A stretch of 64,000 nt of DNA, taken from positions 3,844,001-3,908,000 of the forward strand of contig OZ244944.1 of NCBI GenBank assembly GCA_965222335.1, read 5' to 3'. Under the pieces are notes generated by a model that made no database searches, was not told the DNA's origin, and saw only the letters and a list, made by a program, of their open reading frames with translations. This stretch comes from G965222335 sp965222335. GTDB lineage: Bacteria; Pseudomonadota; Gammaproteobacteria; Pseudomonadales; Halieaceae. Of the stretch, positions 53,000 to 61,387 are shown in pieces (position 1 is the stretch's first letter; every line of letters begins with the position of its first letter). The position numbers were made by a program, and so were the translations under genes.

Positions 53000-53667
53000 T
53001 TCGCCTTCCCACCCGCCTGGCCGGTCGCCGGCACCAGCAGTCCAGCCGCACCGCCGGCGAGGGCGCCCACGACCACGTGACTGTTGGGCGGCAGCCAGGC
53101 GACCGCGGCCAGCGCGGCCAGGGCCGCTGCCAGCCAGGGGACCAGGGTCGAGAGGTTCATGCGGCTACCGCCAAGCATGGAAAGCATAAAACAGCCCATG
53201 ATCATATCCAGGCCGTAGCGTTCCGGGTCTTCAATGCCGGTGCCAAACAGCACCCCGACCAGGGTGCCGACCACCCAGGCCAGCCACAGAACGATACCGC
53301 CGCCGACCAGGATGCCGAGATTGCGCCGGCCATTGTGGTAGTCGGCCATCGCCATGGCCCAATTGGCGTCGGTCAGGACCAGCATGCTGGTGTAGCGCTG
53401 TGCCGGCGGCAGGTCCCGCATCCACGGGTACAGGGTCGCGCTCATCAGGAACATGCGTGCGTTGATCGCCAGTGTGACGGCGAGCAGGGCGGGCAGGGAG
53501 ATGCTGGGGCCCCAGAGTTCCAGCGCGGCAAACTGGGCGGTGCCGGCAAACACCGCGGCACTCATCAGCAGCGCCTGCCACTCGGACAGGCCGGCGGGTA
53601 TGGCGGCGACGCCGAAGGCGAGGGCGAACACGCCGACAAACAGGGAAATGGGTCCCAGCCGACGCAT
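52996..53667 (-). CDS. azlC: AzlC-family amino-acid exporter
   Basis: 223 aa. Polytopic AzlC protein (LMSAAVFAGTAQFAALELWG is family-typical). The ATG at 53667 is immediately preceded by a perfect hairpin (53668-53685), and the family usually has some 15 residues more before this point. The upstream in-frame codons (LDRAGIIAG) do look like that N-terminus, but no ATG, GTG or TTG is available there. So either a non-standard start such as ATT is used or the protein is shortened. Confidence 0.85.
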   Translation of the reverse strand: MRRLGPISLFVGVFALAFGVAAIPAGLSEWQALLMSAAVFAGTAQFAALELWGPSISLPALLAVTLAINARMFLMSATLYPWMRDLPPAQRYTSMLVLTDANWAMAMADYHNGRRNLGILVGGGIVLWLAWVVGTLVGVLFGTGIEDPERYGLDMIMGCFMLSMLGGSRMNLSTLVPWLAAALAALAAVAWLPPNSHVVVGALAGGAAGLLVPATGQAGGKAK

Positions 53668-53685
53668 GCCGGCAATAATGCCGGC
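53668..53685 (-). promoter_or_regulatory. Hairpin directly before the azlC start codon
   Basis: GCCGGCA and TGCCGGC with a 4-base loop, ending at the base next to the annotated ATG and replacing a Shine-Dalgarno site. It could limit translation of azlC-azlD, or indicate that the real start is upstream. Confidence 0.5.
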
Positions 53686-53720
53686 ACGGTCAAGGCGGGT
53701 GACCTCCTCGGGGGTGTCGA

Positions 53721-55040
53721 TCAGCCGAGCACCTCGTGCACGCTCTGGCTAAAGCGCGCGGCGAACAGGTCAATCTCTTCCTCGCTGATCGAGAGTGGTG
53801 GCGACATCACCATGTGATCACCGATTGCCCGGCACAGCAGCCCGTTCTCGTAACAGCGCTGATGGATCTTGGGCCCCAGGGACTTGGCCGGCAGTTCACC
53901 GTTGTCGAAGCTGACCGCACCCAGCAGGCCGTAGTTGCGCACGTCGATGACCTGGGGCAGGTCCCGCAAGCCATGCAGCGCGTTAGCCCAGTGCTCTCCC
54001 TTGGGGCCGCTGGCGCAGGTAAACAGGCCCTCTGCCTCGTAGATATCCAGGGCGGCCAGGCCTGCCGCGGCGGCTACCGGGGTGCCGGCATAGGTGTTGC
54101 CGTGGAAAAACTCCGGCATGGTCCTGGGGGTGGCTTCGAAGATCGCTTCCTGGATACTGTCTTTCACCAGCACGCCACCCATGGGCACGGTGCCGCCGTT
54201 GATCGCCTTGGCGCAGGTCATAATATCCGGGGTCACCCCGAACTCGATCGCCGCGAAGGGCGAGCCCGTGCGACCAAAGCCGGTGATCACTTCATCAAAG
54301 ATCAACAGGATGTCGTGCTCGTCACACAGCTCCCGCACTTTCTGTACGTAGCCGACAGGCGGTGGCACCATGCCGCCGGCGCCGGAGATGGGCTCGATAA
54401 TCACGGCGCAGATGGTGTCCGCGCCGCGCATGCCGATGATGTTTTCAAATGCGGCCACCATCTCATCAACGCCGTATTCCGGGCAGCCCCTGCTGAAGGC
54501 ATTGCGCTTGATATCCAGCATGCCCGGCAGGAAATCAACTTTCTCCAGCAAGGGGAAGCCATGCCGGTTGTTGGGCATGCCCTGCACGGACGTACCGCCG
54601 ACGTTAACACCGTGGTAGCCCATCTCCCGGGAGATAAAGCGGGTTTTGCCCGCCTTGCCCCGGGCGTGCTGGTACAGGTGGGCGATCTTGAGGGCGGTAT
54701 CGACCGCCTCGGAACCGGAGTTGGTAAAGAATATCCGGTTCATGCCCTCGGGGGTGTACTGCATCAGGCGTTCGGCGAACTGGAAGCCCGGCGGCGTGCC
54801 GAACTGGAAAGGCGGGGCGTAGTCCAGTTCCATCAGTTGCTTGTGCACGGCGTCCGCCACCTCGCGCCGGGCGTGGCCGATATTGCAGCACCACAGCCCA
54901 GCGGTGATATCCAGCACATCCTGGCCGTCTTCCTTGTACAGGAAGGTGCCCTCGGCGCGCGTAAACATGCGCGGGTTGTCGCGGAATGCCCTGACGTTGG
55001 TGAACGGCTGCCACCAGTGTTCGAGATTCAGGTTGGTCAT
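53721..55040 (-). CDS. Class III aminotransferase (second omega-amino-acid transaminase)
   Basis: 439 aa. Schiff-base Lys278 in CAKAINGGTVPMGG; the pattern GLWCCNIGHARRE, FFTNSGSEAVDTALK and IFDEVITGFGRTG is shared with the enzyme at 44131-45468, so the two are paralogues. It follows the semialdehyde dehydrogenase gene by 14 bp and precedes azlC by 53 bp, so it forms an operon with both: transamination of a terminal amine to a semialdehyde, oxidation to the acid, and export of an amino acid. GABA, beta-alanine or a polyamine product are plausible substrates. Confidence 0.91.
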   Translation of the reverse strand: MTNLNLEHWWQPFTNVRAFRDNPRMFTRAEGTFLYKEDGQDVLDITAGLWCCNIGHARREVADAVHKQLMELDYAPPFQFGTPPGFQFAERLMQYTPEGMNRIFFTNSGSEAVDTALKIAHLYQHARGKAGKTRFISREMGYHGVNVGGTSVQGMPNNRHGFPLLEKVDFLPGMLDIKRNAFSRGCPEYGVDEMVAAFENIIGMRGADTICAVIIEPISGAGGMVPPPVGYVQKVRELCDEHDILLIFDEVITGFGRTGSPFAAIEFGVTPDIMTCAKAINGGTVPMGGVLVKDSIQEAIFEATPRTMPEFFHGNTYAGTPVAAAAGLAALDIYEAEGLFTCASGPKGEHWANALHGLRDLPQVIDVRNYGLLGAVSFDNGELPAKSLGPKIHQRCYENGLLCRAIGDHMVMSPPLSISEEEIDLFAARFSQSVHEVLG

Positions 55041-55054
55041 TGTCAGTTCCTCGC

Positions 55055-56518
55055 TCAGCGGTCCAGGCCGCCCATCAGCATGTATTTGATCTCGACGTAG
55101 TCATCGATGCCGTACTTGGAGCCTTCGCGGCCGCTACCGGATTCCTTGACCCCGCCGAAGGGCGCCATCTCGTTGGAGATAATGCCCTCGTTGATGCCCA
55201 CGATGCCGTATTCCAGCGCTTCGGCCACGCGCCACACGCGGCCGATATCCCGGGTGTAGAAGTAGGAGGCGAGGCCGAACTCGGTATCGTTGGCCATCTC
55301 GATCACCTCTTCCTCGGTGGAGAAGCGCACCACGGGCGCCACCGGGCCGAAGATTTCGTTGCGGAACACCGCCATCTGCGAGGTCACCTCGGTCAGGACC
55401 GTTGGCTGGTAGAAGCAGCCGCCCAGGTCGTGGGGCCCGCCACCCAGCGCTACTTTCGCACCGGCGGAGACCGAGGCCTGGACCAGCTCGTTCACATCGT
55501 TGACCGCCGCCGCGTTGACCAGCGGACCAATCGAGATGCCGTCGTCGAGGCCGTTACCCACGGCGAGATCCGCGGTCGCTTTCACCAGCTTTTCGACGAA
55601 GGCGTCGTAGATGCTGTCCTGCACAAACAGCCGGTTGGAGCAGACGCAGGTCTGCCCGGCGTTTCTGTACTTGGAAATCATCGCGCCCTGTACCGCGGCG
55701 TCCAGGTCGGCGTCGTCGAAGACGATGAAGGGGGCGTTACCGCCCAGCTCCATGGACGTCTTCTTCATCGTTTCCGCGCACTGGGCTTCCAGCATCTTGC
55801 CCACGGGGGTCGAGCCGGTGAATGTGAGCTTGCGCACCACGGGGTTGGATGTGAGTTCGCCGCCGATCTCCGAGGAGCTGCCGGCGAGCACATTGATGAC
55901 ACCGGCGGGAATCCCCGCACGCTCCGCCAGTTCGGCCATGGCAAAGGCAGACAGCGGGGTCTCGGTCGCGGGCTTGATCACGATACTGCAGCCGGCGGCG
56001 AGGGCGGGCGCGGCCTTGCGCGCGATCATCGCGTTGGGGAAATTCCACGGCGTAATCGCGGCGACCACACCCACGGGCTGCTTGATGCAGACGATCCGCT
56101 TGTCGGCGGAGGGGCCCGGAATGACATCGCCGTCGATACGCTTGGCTTCCTCGCCAAACCACTCCACAAAGGCCGCCCCGTAGGCTACCTCGCCGCGGGA
56201 TTCTGCAAGGACCTTGCCCTGCTCGGCGGTCATGATGATCGCCAGGTCTTCCTGGTTCTCCATCATCAGGTCGAACCAGCGGCGCAGGGCCTGTGCGCGG
56301 GTCTTGGCGGGCTGCCGCTTCCAGTCGACCATGGCCCGTTCGGCGGCGGCGATGGCCCGCGCGGTCTCTGCGGCGCCTGCCTTGGCGACGCTCGCGATTT
56401 CCTCCCCGGTCGCCGGGTTGCGTACGGCGAAGGTGGCGCCACTGTCGGCGTCAACCCATTCGCCATTGATATAGGCGCGCGTTTTCAGCAATGAGGGATC
56501 GGTCAGGGACAGGGACAT
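55055..56518 (-). CDS. gabD: Succinate-semialdehyde dehydrogenase-type aldehyde dehydrogenase
   Basis: 487 aa, GabD-like. Cys291 in NAGQTCVCSNR (the CVCxNR motif is typical of GabD) and Glu257 in ELGGNAP. It oxidises succinate semialdehyde or a similar omega-semialdehyde with NAD(P)+. It begins the operon gabD - aminotransferase - azlC - azlD, in line with GABA or beta-alanine breakdown. A palindrome (56596-56611) stands in its upstream region. Confidence 0.91.
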   Translation of the reverse strand: MSLSLTDPSLLKTRAYINGEWVDADSGATFAVRNPATGEEIASVAKAGAAETARAIAAAERAMVDWKRQPAKTRAQALRRWFDLMMENQEDLAIIMTAEQGKVLAESRGEVAYGAAFVEWFGEEAKRIDGDVIPGPSADKRIVCIKQPVGVVAAITPWNFPNAMIARKAAPALAAGCSIVIKPATETPLSAFAMAELAERAGIPAGVINVLAGSSSEIGGELTSNPVVRKLTFTGSTPVGKMLEAQCAETMKKTSMELGGNAPFIVFDDADLDAAVQGAMISKYRNAGQTCVCSNRLFVQDSIYDAFVEKLVKATADLAVGNGLDDGISIGPLVNAAAVNDVNELVQASVSAGAKVALGGGPHDLGGCFYQPTVLTEVTSQMAVFRNEIFGPVAPVVRFSTEEEVIEMANDTEFGLASYFYTRDIGRVWRVAEALEYGIVGINEGIISNEMAPFGGVKESGSGREGSKYGIDDYVEIKYMLMGGLDR

Positions 56519-56595
56519 GTGCTTTTCCTTTGGCTAGCGATCAATGAATGGGTAACTGCATAACCTAGCATAGAGCGCAGCTGTTTGCGGGACCA

Positions 56596-56611
56596 TACCT
56601 GAAGTCAGGTA
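56596..56611. promoter_or_regulatory. 16-bp palindrome before the gabD operon
   Basis: TACCTGA AG TCAGGTA, a perfect inverted repeat with a 2-base centre, about 80 bp upstream of gabD and overlapping the stop codon of the LuxR-type gene. The ACCT / AGGT ends recall LuxR-family boxes, but the spacing is shorter. A candidate operator. Confidence 0.45.
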
Positions 56612-57432
56612 GGCAGATCGAGGGAGGCGAGGGGGTCGGTTCCGGGCTGCAGTGGCTGGGCGAGGGCATCGAAAAACAGGGAAAACAGGGCATTGTGAGA
56701 GGACAGGCCCAGCTTCTGGTAAATGTTCTTGCGGTGGACCTGCTCGGTCTGGGCACTGATACCCAGCTCCCGGGCCACGGCCTTGGAGGCGTGGCCGCGC
56801 AGGATCAGCTGCACCACATCCCGCTCCCGGCGGGTGAGGCGGCTGCTGCCGAACTCGCTGAGCACCTGCTGCACCTGCGCGTGCAGGCCACCGTCGGTGC
56901 CAGTGCCTGCTGTTACCGCCCCGCGCCAGTGCTGTTGCACCAGCGCGGCGATTGTCCCGGCGAGTTGCCGCAGGTCGCGTTTTTCGTCGTCGGAGTACGC
57001 CGGCAGGGCAGGGGTGCGCTCCAGGGAGATGGCCAGCGGCGTGCCATCGCCGGCTTCCACCAGGAAACCGACGTGGTCCAGGACGCCATTGGAGCTGTAG
57101 TAGAGCGCGAAGTACTCACTGTCGCTAAAGTTGTCCGGGGCGATGTCCAGAATGTGGAAAAAGCCGCGCACGCCGGATTTTGCCGCCAGGTAAAGCGGTG
57201 ACAGTAGCCACAGGCCGTCGCGATAGGGACCCCCGAAGCCGGGCTGGTCACCCGCGTGCAGCGCGTTGTGCAGCACCTGCAGCTCGCCGCCGTCAGGATA
57301 GGCCATGATGACACCGCTATCGAAAGGCGCCACTGCATTCACCAGCGCCAGCAGCTGCGGACAGAAGTCCTCGCTGTCCAGTGCCGAGATGGCTGCGGGC
57401 AGGGCCCGCAGCGCGGGCGCTTCTGCATTCAT
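56605..57432 (-). CDS. LuxR-type transcriptional regulator co-transcribed with pspF
   Basis: 275 aa. C-terminal LuxR helix-turn-helix LTRRERDVVQLILRGHASKAVARELGISAQTEQVHRKNIYQKLG. The N-terminal 190 residues show no recognised domain; they are not an autoinducer-binding domain by any motif I can see. Its ATG overlaps the pspF stop (ATGA), so both are made from the same transcript, an arrangement I do not know from classical psp systems. It may connect psp control with the neighbouring gabD operon. Confidence 0.85.
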   Translation of the reverse strand: MNAEAPALRALPAAISALDSEDFCPQLLALVNAVAPFDSGVIMAYPDGGELQVLHNALHAGDQPGFGGPYRDGLWLLSPLYLAAKSGVRGFFHILDIAPDNFSDSEYFALYYSSNGVLDHVGFLVEAGDGTPLAISLERTPALPAYSDDEKRDLRQLAGTIAALVQQHWRGAVTAGTGTDGGLHAQVQQVLSEFGSSRLTRRERDVVQLILRGHASKAVARELGISAQTEQVHRKNIYQKLGLSSHNALFSLFFDALAQPLQPGTDPLASLDLPT

Positions 57433-58460
57433 GTGCTCGACTCCTGGCCGTGGTTGTTGCGGCGGCCGCCCAGGCCGTGCTTGCGCACCAGGCCCCGCAA
57501 CTGGTCATAGCTCAAGCCCAGGGCCTCGGCGGTCCGCCGTTGATTATGCCCGTTCTGGCGCAGGCCTTCCTGCACCAGTTTCCGTTCGTAGGCCTGCACC
57601 CGTTCCGGGAAATCCGCCACCGGTGGTGGCTGGGCGCCTGCAGCCACTGCCTGCTGCGGTGGCTGCGGTTGGTCCTCCGCCACTGCCAAGGGCGGCGTGA
57701 ACGGGTCGATCACGACCTCGTGCACCGCCTGCGTCGGGTCGCCCCAGCGGTGCAGGGAGCGCTCCACCGCATTCTTCAACTCGCGGATATTCCCGGGCCA
57801 GCGGTGCTGGCACAGCGTGGACATGGCGGCATCGCTAAAACCGGGAAACAGCTCCCAGCCGAGCTCCGCGCACATCTGCATGGCAAAGTGCTCCGCCAGC
57901 AGGGGGATGTCTCCGGGTCGCTCACACAGCGGCGGCAGGTGGATCACATCGAAGCTGAGGCGGTCGAGGAGGTCGGCGCGAAACGCTCCCTCCGCCACCT
58001 GCTGGCGCAAGTCCGTGTGGGTGGCGGCAATGACCCGCACGTCCACCTGGCGCGTGTCCTGGCCGCCGAGCCGCTCGAACTCGCCATACTCCACGAGACG
58101 CAGCAGCTTTTCCTGCAGCCGCGGCGACATGGTACCCAGTTCGTCCAGGAAAAGGGTGCCGCCATCGGCGCGCTCGAAGCGGCCCTGGTGGGCGCGGGTG
58201 GCGCCGGTGAAGGCGCCGACCTCGTGACCGAAGAGCTCGGACTCGAGCAGGGCATCGGCCATCGCCGCGCAGTTGACCTTCAGCAGGGGTGCATCCCAGC
58301 GGGCCGACAGGAAGTGCAGGCGCTCGGCAATCAGTTCCTTGCCGGTGCCTCGCGCCCCCAGCACCAGGACCGGGCGATTGATGGGCGCCAAGCGCGAGAC
58401 GTGCTCGAGCGCCTGGGCGAGGGCGACGGAATCGCCGATGATGCTTTCAGTGTTGCGCAT
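57429..58460 (-). CDS. pspF: Psp operon activator PspF (sigma-54 enhancer-binding protein)
   Basis: 343 aa. AAA+ domain with Walker A LGARGTGKELIAERLH and the GAFTGA loop (GHEVGAFTGATRAHQGRF) that contacts sigma-54, plus a C-terminal Fis-type helix (EALGLSYDQLRGLVRKHGL). No N-terminal receiver domain, as for PspF, which is instead inhibited by PspA. Divergent from the psp genes, as in E. coli. A palindrome sits exactly at its start. Confidence 0.95.
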   Translation of the reverse strand: MRNTESIIGDSVALAQALEHVSRLAPINRPVLVLGARGTGKELIAERLHFLSARWDAPLLKVNCAAMADALLESELFGHEVGAFTGATRAHQGRFERADGGTLFLDELGTMSPRLQEKLLRLVEYGEFERLGGQDTRQVDVRVIAATHTDLRQQVAEGAFRADLLDRLSFDVIHLPPLCERPGDIPLLAEHFAMQMCAELGWELFPGFSDAAMSTLCQHRWPGNIRELKNAVERSLHRWGDPTQAVHEVVIDPFTPPLAVAEDQPQPPQQAVAAGAQPPPVADFPERVQAYERKLVQEGLRQNGHNQRRTAEALGLSYDQLRGLVRKHGLGGRRNNHGQESST

Positions 58461-58477
58461 AAGGTTAAATTTACCTT
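58461..58477. promoter_or_regulatory. Palindrome adjoining the pspF start
   Basis: AAGGTTAAATTTACCTT is an inverted repeat with one mismatched pair, placed directly before the pspF ATG on the minus strand. It may be a PspF autoregulatory site or may mask the pspF ribosome site. The activator site for the psp promoter would be expected in this intergenic space. Confidence 0.4.
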
Positions 58478-58597
58478 ATCTGCGCGCGAAAATAACCTGT
58501 TATGGGTATTCAACGCCTTTTCAGGGTGTGAATATTCTAATAAGTAACACGAAATAAACTATACAACCATCTGATATATATACACATTTTAAAAAGC

Positions 58598-58613
58598 TGG
58601 CACGAAACCTGTA
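58598..58613 (+). promoter_or_regulatory. Sigma-54 promoter of the psp operon
   Basis: TGGCACG (58598-58604), four bases, then CTGTA (58609-58613): a -24/-12 promoter with TGT in place of the common TGC at -12. It lies 63 bp before the 66-aa ORF and 281 bp before pspA, facing them, and pspF is the divergent gene. Confidence 0.8.
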
Positions 58614-58675
58614 GTAGCTATCTCGGGTGCACGCTTTGCTCCCACCGAACAGACAATCGGCAGAGGACACTGGCA

Positions 58676-58876
58676 ATGCAGGGTCGGCAAGAGAGATTAC
58701 TGGTTTACACCGCGCTGGTCATGGTGTGCGGCGCACTGGCGGCGCTGGCCGGTTGGTCCGCGGCACTGTGGACCCTGCTGCAGCTGGTCTGCCTGCTAGA
58801 GATTTTTTCCCGGCTAGCGCGTTTGGCCATGACTGCAGACGCTGACGACATCAACTACCGCGCCTGGGGCCGGTAA
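58676..58876 (+). CDS. Small two-helix membrane protein leading the psp transcript
   Basis: 66 aa. Two hydrophobic segments (LLVYTALVMVCGALAALAGW and LWTLLQLVCLLEIFSRLARL) joined by a short loop, with a short soluble tail. AGAGG stands eight bases before the ATG. It is the first gene after the sigma-54 promoter, where pspA normally stands, and pspA follows 17 bp later. I do not recognise it as PspB, PspC, PspD or PspG. A psp regulon member of unknown function. Confidence 0.7.
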   Translation: MQGRQERLLVYTALVMVCGALAALAGWSAALWTLLQLVCLLEIFSRLARLAMTADADDINYRAWGR

Positions 58877-58893
58877 CCAAGGAGAGTATCGAC

Positions 58894-59580
58894 ATGGGTA
58901 TTTTTTCCCGTATGAGCGACATCATTAACTCCAACATCAATTCCATGCTGGATTCGGCGGAGGATCCGCAGAAAATGATTCGCCTGATCATCCAGGAGAT
59001 GGAAGATACCCTGGTGGAGGTGCGCAGTGCCTCTGCCCGCGTATTGGCGGATCGCAAGGCCGCGGCGCGCAGGCTGGAACAGGTCCACGCCGAAGCCGAG
59101 GGCTGGGAGTCCAAGGCCCGCCTGGCGATCAGCAAGGAGCGCGAGGACCTGGCGCGCGCGGCCTTGCAGGAGAAGCATGCCATCGAGGAAGAGGCCGCGC
59201 TGGTGGAGGCCGAGCTGGGCGCTCTGGATGAACATATTTCCCAGCTCGGTGAGGAAGTCGCGCAGCTGCAGCAGAAGCTGACCGACGCCCGCGCCAAGCA
59301 GAAGACCATGCTGATGCGCACCCAGACCGTCGAGTCGCGGATCAAGGTCAAGCGCCAGATGCACCGGGAGGCGCTGGATTCAGCCTTTGAGCGCTTCGAG
59401 CACTTCGAGCGCCGCATGGACACCATGGAAAGCCAGCTGGAATCCATGGACCTGGGCCGTGAGGCCCCTGCGGACCTGACAGCGCAGATTCAGTCCCTGG
59501 AAGAGGATGAGCGGGTCAACGAGGAACTGGCCCGGCTCAAGTCCGAGCTACACCGCGGGAGCGACAGCAGCGGACACTGA
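58894..59580 (+). CDS. pspA: Phage shock protein PspA
   Basis: 228 aa. A long helical protein of the PspA/IM30 (ESCRT-III related) family: MGIFSRMSDIINSNINSMLD start and coiled coil through residue 190. It binds damaged inner membrane and holds PspF inactive. GGAGAG stands before the ATG at 58894. pspB follows after 53 bp. Confidence 0.96.
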   Translation: MGIFSRMSDIINSNINSMLDSAEDPQKMIRLIIQEMEDTLVEVRSASARVLADRKAAARRLEQVHAEAEGWESKARLAISKEREDLARAALQEKHAIEEEAALVEAELGALDEHISQLGEEVAQLQQKLTDARAKQKTMLMRTQTVESRIKVKRQMHREALDSAFERFEHFERRMDTMESQLESMDLGREAPADLTAQIQSLEEDERVNEELARLKSELHRGSDSSGH

Positions 59581-59633
59581 CCGGGCTGGCACTTCAACGC
59601 TACACTGACGCAGACAGCCCGAGGAAATAGCTG

Positions 59634-59894
59634 ATGGAATTTTGGCAATTCATGTTTGTCCCCACGATTCTGTTCATGGTGATCGTGGCGCCGATCTGGA
59701 TCATGATGCATTACCGCAGCGTGAACCGGTCTTCGCGAAGCCTGACCGAATCCGACCGCGAGTCGATCGAGGAGATGCTGGTGACTGTGGACAAGCTGGT
59801 GGAGAGGATTGGCGCGCTGGAGGATATCCTCGATGCGGAGCACCCGCAGTGGCGCGCACAGACAAGCCGCGAAGCGCGGCACAAGGAGTCTTGA
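59634..59894 (+). CDS. pspB: Phage shock protein PspB
   Basis: 86 aa. One N-terminal membrane helix (about 3-25) and a charged cytoplasmic helix, the PspB layout. PspB works with PspC to sense stress and relieve PspA inhibition of PspF. Its stop is directly followed by the pspC ATG (1-base gap). Confidence 0.92.
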   Translation: MEFWQFMFVPTILFMVIVAPIWIMMHYRSVNRSSRSLTESDRESIEEMLVTVDKLVERIGALEDILDAEHPQWRAQTSREARHKES

Positions 59895-59895
59895 A

Positions 59896-60423
59896 ATGAG
59901 TGGACGACATAAGCGCCGGCGCGATGAACCCTTCATCGAGGGCGCCAACCGCACCCGGCGCAAGGTGCGCTCGCGCAAGCAGAGTGGCTGGGGTATGAAC
60001 CTGTTCCGCAATACCCGGGACGGCAAGATCGGTGGGGTTTGCGCTGGCCTGGCAGACCACTGGGATGTGGCGCACTGGGTGGTCCGCCTGCTGTGGGTGG
60101 GCGCGTTCCTGTTTACCGGCACGCTGGCCCTCTGGGCCTACCTGGGTGCCTGGCTGCTGCTGGCGCCGCGCCCGTCGCGACGCTGGGGCGAAGACGCCAC
60201 CTGGGAGGAAGACCCCGTGGAAGACGCCGGCATGGAAATGGAGTACGACGAGCGCCGGCACCACTATCGCCCGCGCAAGGTCTTCCAGTACAGCGAACCG
60301 GGCAGCGTGCGCCTGCAGCGCGCCCGCGAGCGCCTGGATGCCGCCCTGCAGCGGGTGGAGTCGATGGAGTCCTACGTGACTTCCCGCCAGTATGAGTTGA
60401 ACAAGGAGTTCTCGCGTCTCTAG
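59896..60423 (+). CDS. pspC: Phage shock protein PspC
   Basis: 175 aa, longer than the roughly 120-aa E. coli PspC. A PspC domain (RNTRDGKIGGVCAGLADHWDV then two helices to about residue 90) is preceded by some 35 basic residues and followed by an acidic linker and a helical C-terminal region (residues about 130-175) with predicted coiled coil. The extra parts are unusual and could add contacts to PspA or to the small ORF product. PspD, PspE and PspG are not present. Confidence 0.92.
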   Translation: MSGRHKRRRDEPFIEGANRTRRKVRSRKQSGWGMNLFRNTRDGKIGGVCAGLADHWDVAHWVVRLLWVGAFLFTGTLALWAYLGAWLLLAPRPSRRWGEDATWEEDPVEDAGMEMEYDERRHHYRPRKVFQYSEPGSVRLQRARERLDAALQRVESMESYVTSRQYELNKEFSRL

Positions 60424-60568
60424 GGACCGCAGGCGGCTGGATGCAGCTTGGGTCCGACGGTCTGCAAACTGTGATAACTGGTTGAACCGCCGGGCTTTTC
60501 CGGGGCCGGGATTAGGCGTAGGCTGTACCTGGCATAATAAAAACATACCCAGTGTTCAGGGAGGGTGA

Positions 60569-61387
60569 ATGCCCAGACCAAGACCGCAAGTCAAGGCAAG
60601 CAGGGCTGCCGCGGAGCCCCACGTGCCGCCGCCACACCCGCTGCTCGCGCTGACCGAGGCGCACCGCGTGGTGGCAGAAGTGATGAGCCTGCGTCTCAGT
60701 CGTGACGTACTCAAGCAGGCGCCGCGGGGTGACGGCCACGCGGTTATTGTGCTGCCGGGTTTTATGGGTGCCGACGGTTACAGCGCGGCCATGCGGCGCT
60801 TTCTCGCCAGTCGGAATTACGCGGTGCACGGCTGGGGCCTGGGACGCAACCTGGGGCCGCGAGAAGGCGTACTGGAAGCCCTGGAGGCACGCATTGAGTC
60901 CCTGAATGATCACTACGGCGAGCCCGTGTCGCTGGTAGGCCACAGCCTGGGGGGCATTTATGCCCGTGAGCTGGGGCGGATGGCGCCGGAGCGGATCCGG
61001 CAAGTGATTTCCCTGGGGAGTCCTTTCGGCAAGGGGCGGCGCAGCGGCTCCTACCCGGCGCGCCTGTTCGCGGCGCTCAACCCGCAGGAAAGCCTGCCGA
61101 TCGAGGAGGATACCCTGCACGAGGCGCCCCCGGTGCCAACCACCGCTATCTACAGCCGCGGGGACGGCGTGGTGAACTGGCGCACCGCGGTGCAGACAGA
61201 GGGACATGCCCTATCCCAGAGTATCCGCGTCCCGGGCAGCCACTGCGGGATGACCCTGAACCCCACGATCTGGTACCTGCTTGCCGAGGTGCTGGCCCAG
61301 CCCCGCGGCGAGTGGCGCCCCTTCCAGCCAGGCAACTGGGCCAGGATGCTTTATTCCGCCGAAGCGGGCATGCAATTGCCGACGTAG
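60569..61387 (+). CDS. Alpha/beta hydrolase, lipase-like
   Basis: 272 aa. An alpha/beta-hydrolase with VIVLPGFMGAD as the oxyanion region and nucleophile Ser126 in VGHSLGGIYARELG, similar to small EstA/triacylglycerol lipase-like proteins without a signal peptide. The likely acid and His follow in the C-terminal third (YSRGDGVVNW, GSHCGM). The substrate is unknown. Its 3' end overlaps the convergent SnoaL-like gene by 37 bp. Confidence 0.86.
   Translation: MPRPRPQVKASRAAAEPHVPPPHPLLALTEAHRVVAEVMSLRLSRDVLKQAPRGDGHAVIVLPGFMGADGYSAAMRRFLASRNYAVHGWGLGRNLGPREGVLEALEARIESLNDHYGEPVSLVGHSLGGIYARELGRMAPERIRQVISLGSPFGKGRRSGSYPARLFAALNPQESLPIEEDTLHEAPPVPTTAIYSRGDGVVNWRTAVQTEGHALSQSIRVPGSHCGMTLNPTIWYLLAEVLAQPRGEWRPFQPGNWARMLYSAEAGMQLPT

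Noticed and set aside
53736..56494. Two long plus-strand frames opposite the aminotransferase and gabD genes
   Set aside because: Antisense of genes with intact catalytic residues; His/Val/Gly-rich products without family features.
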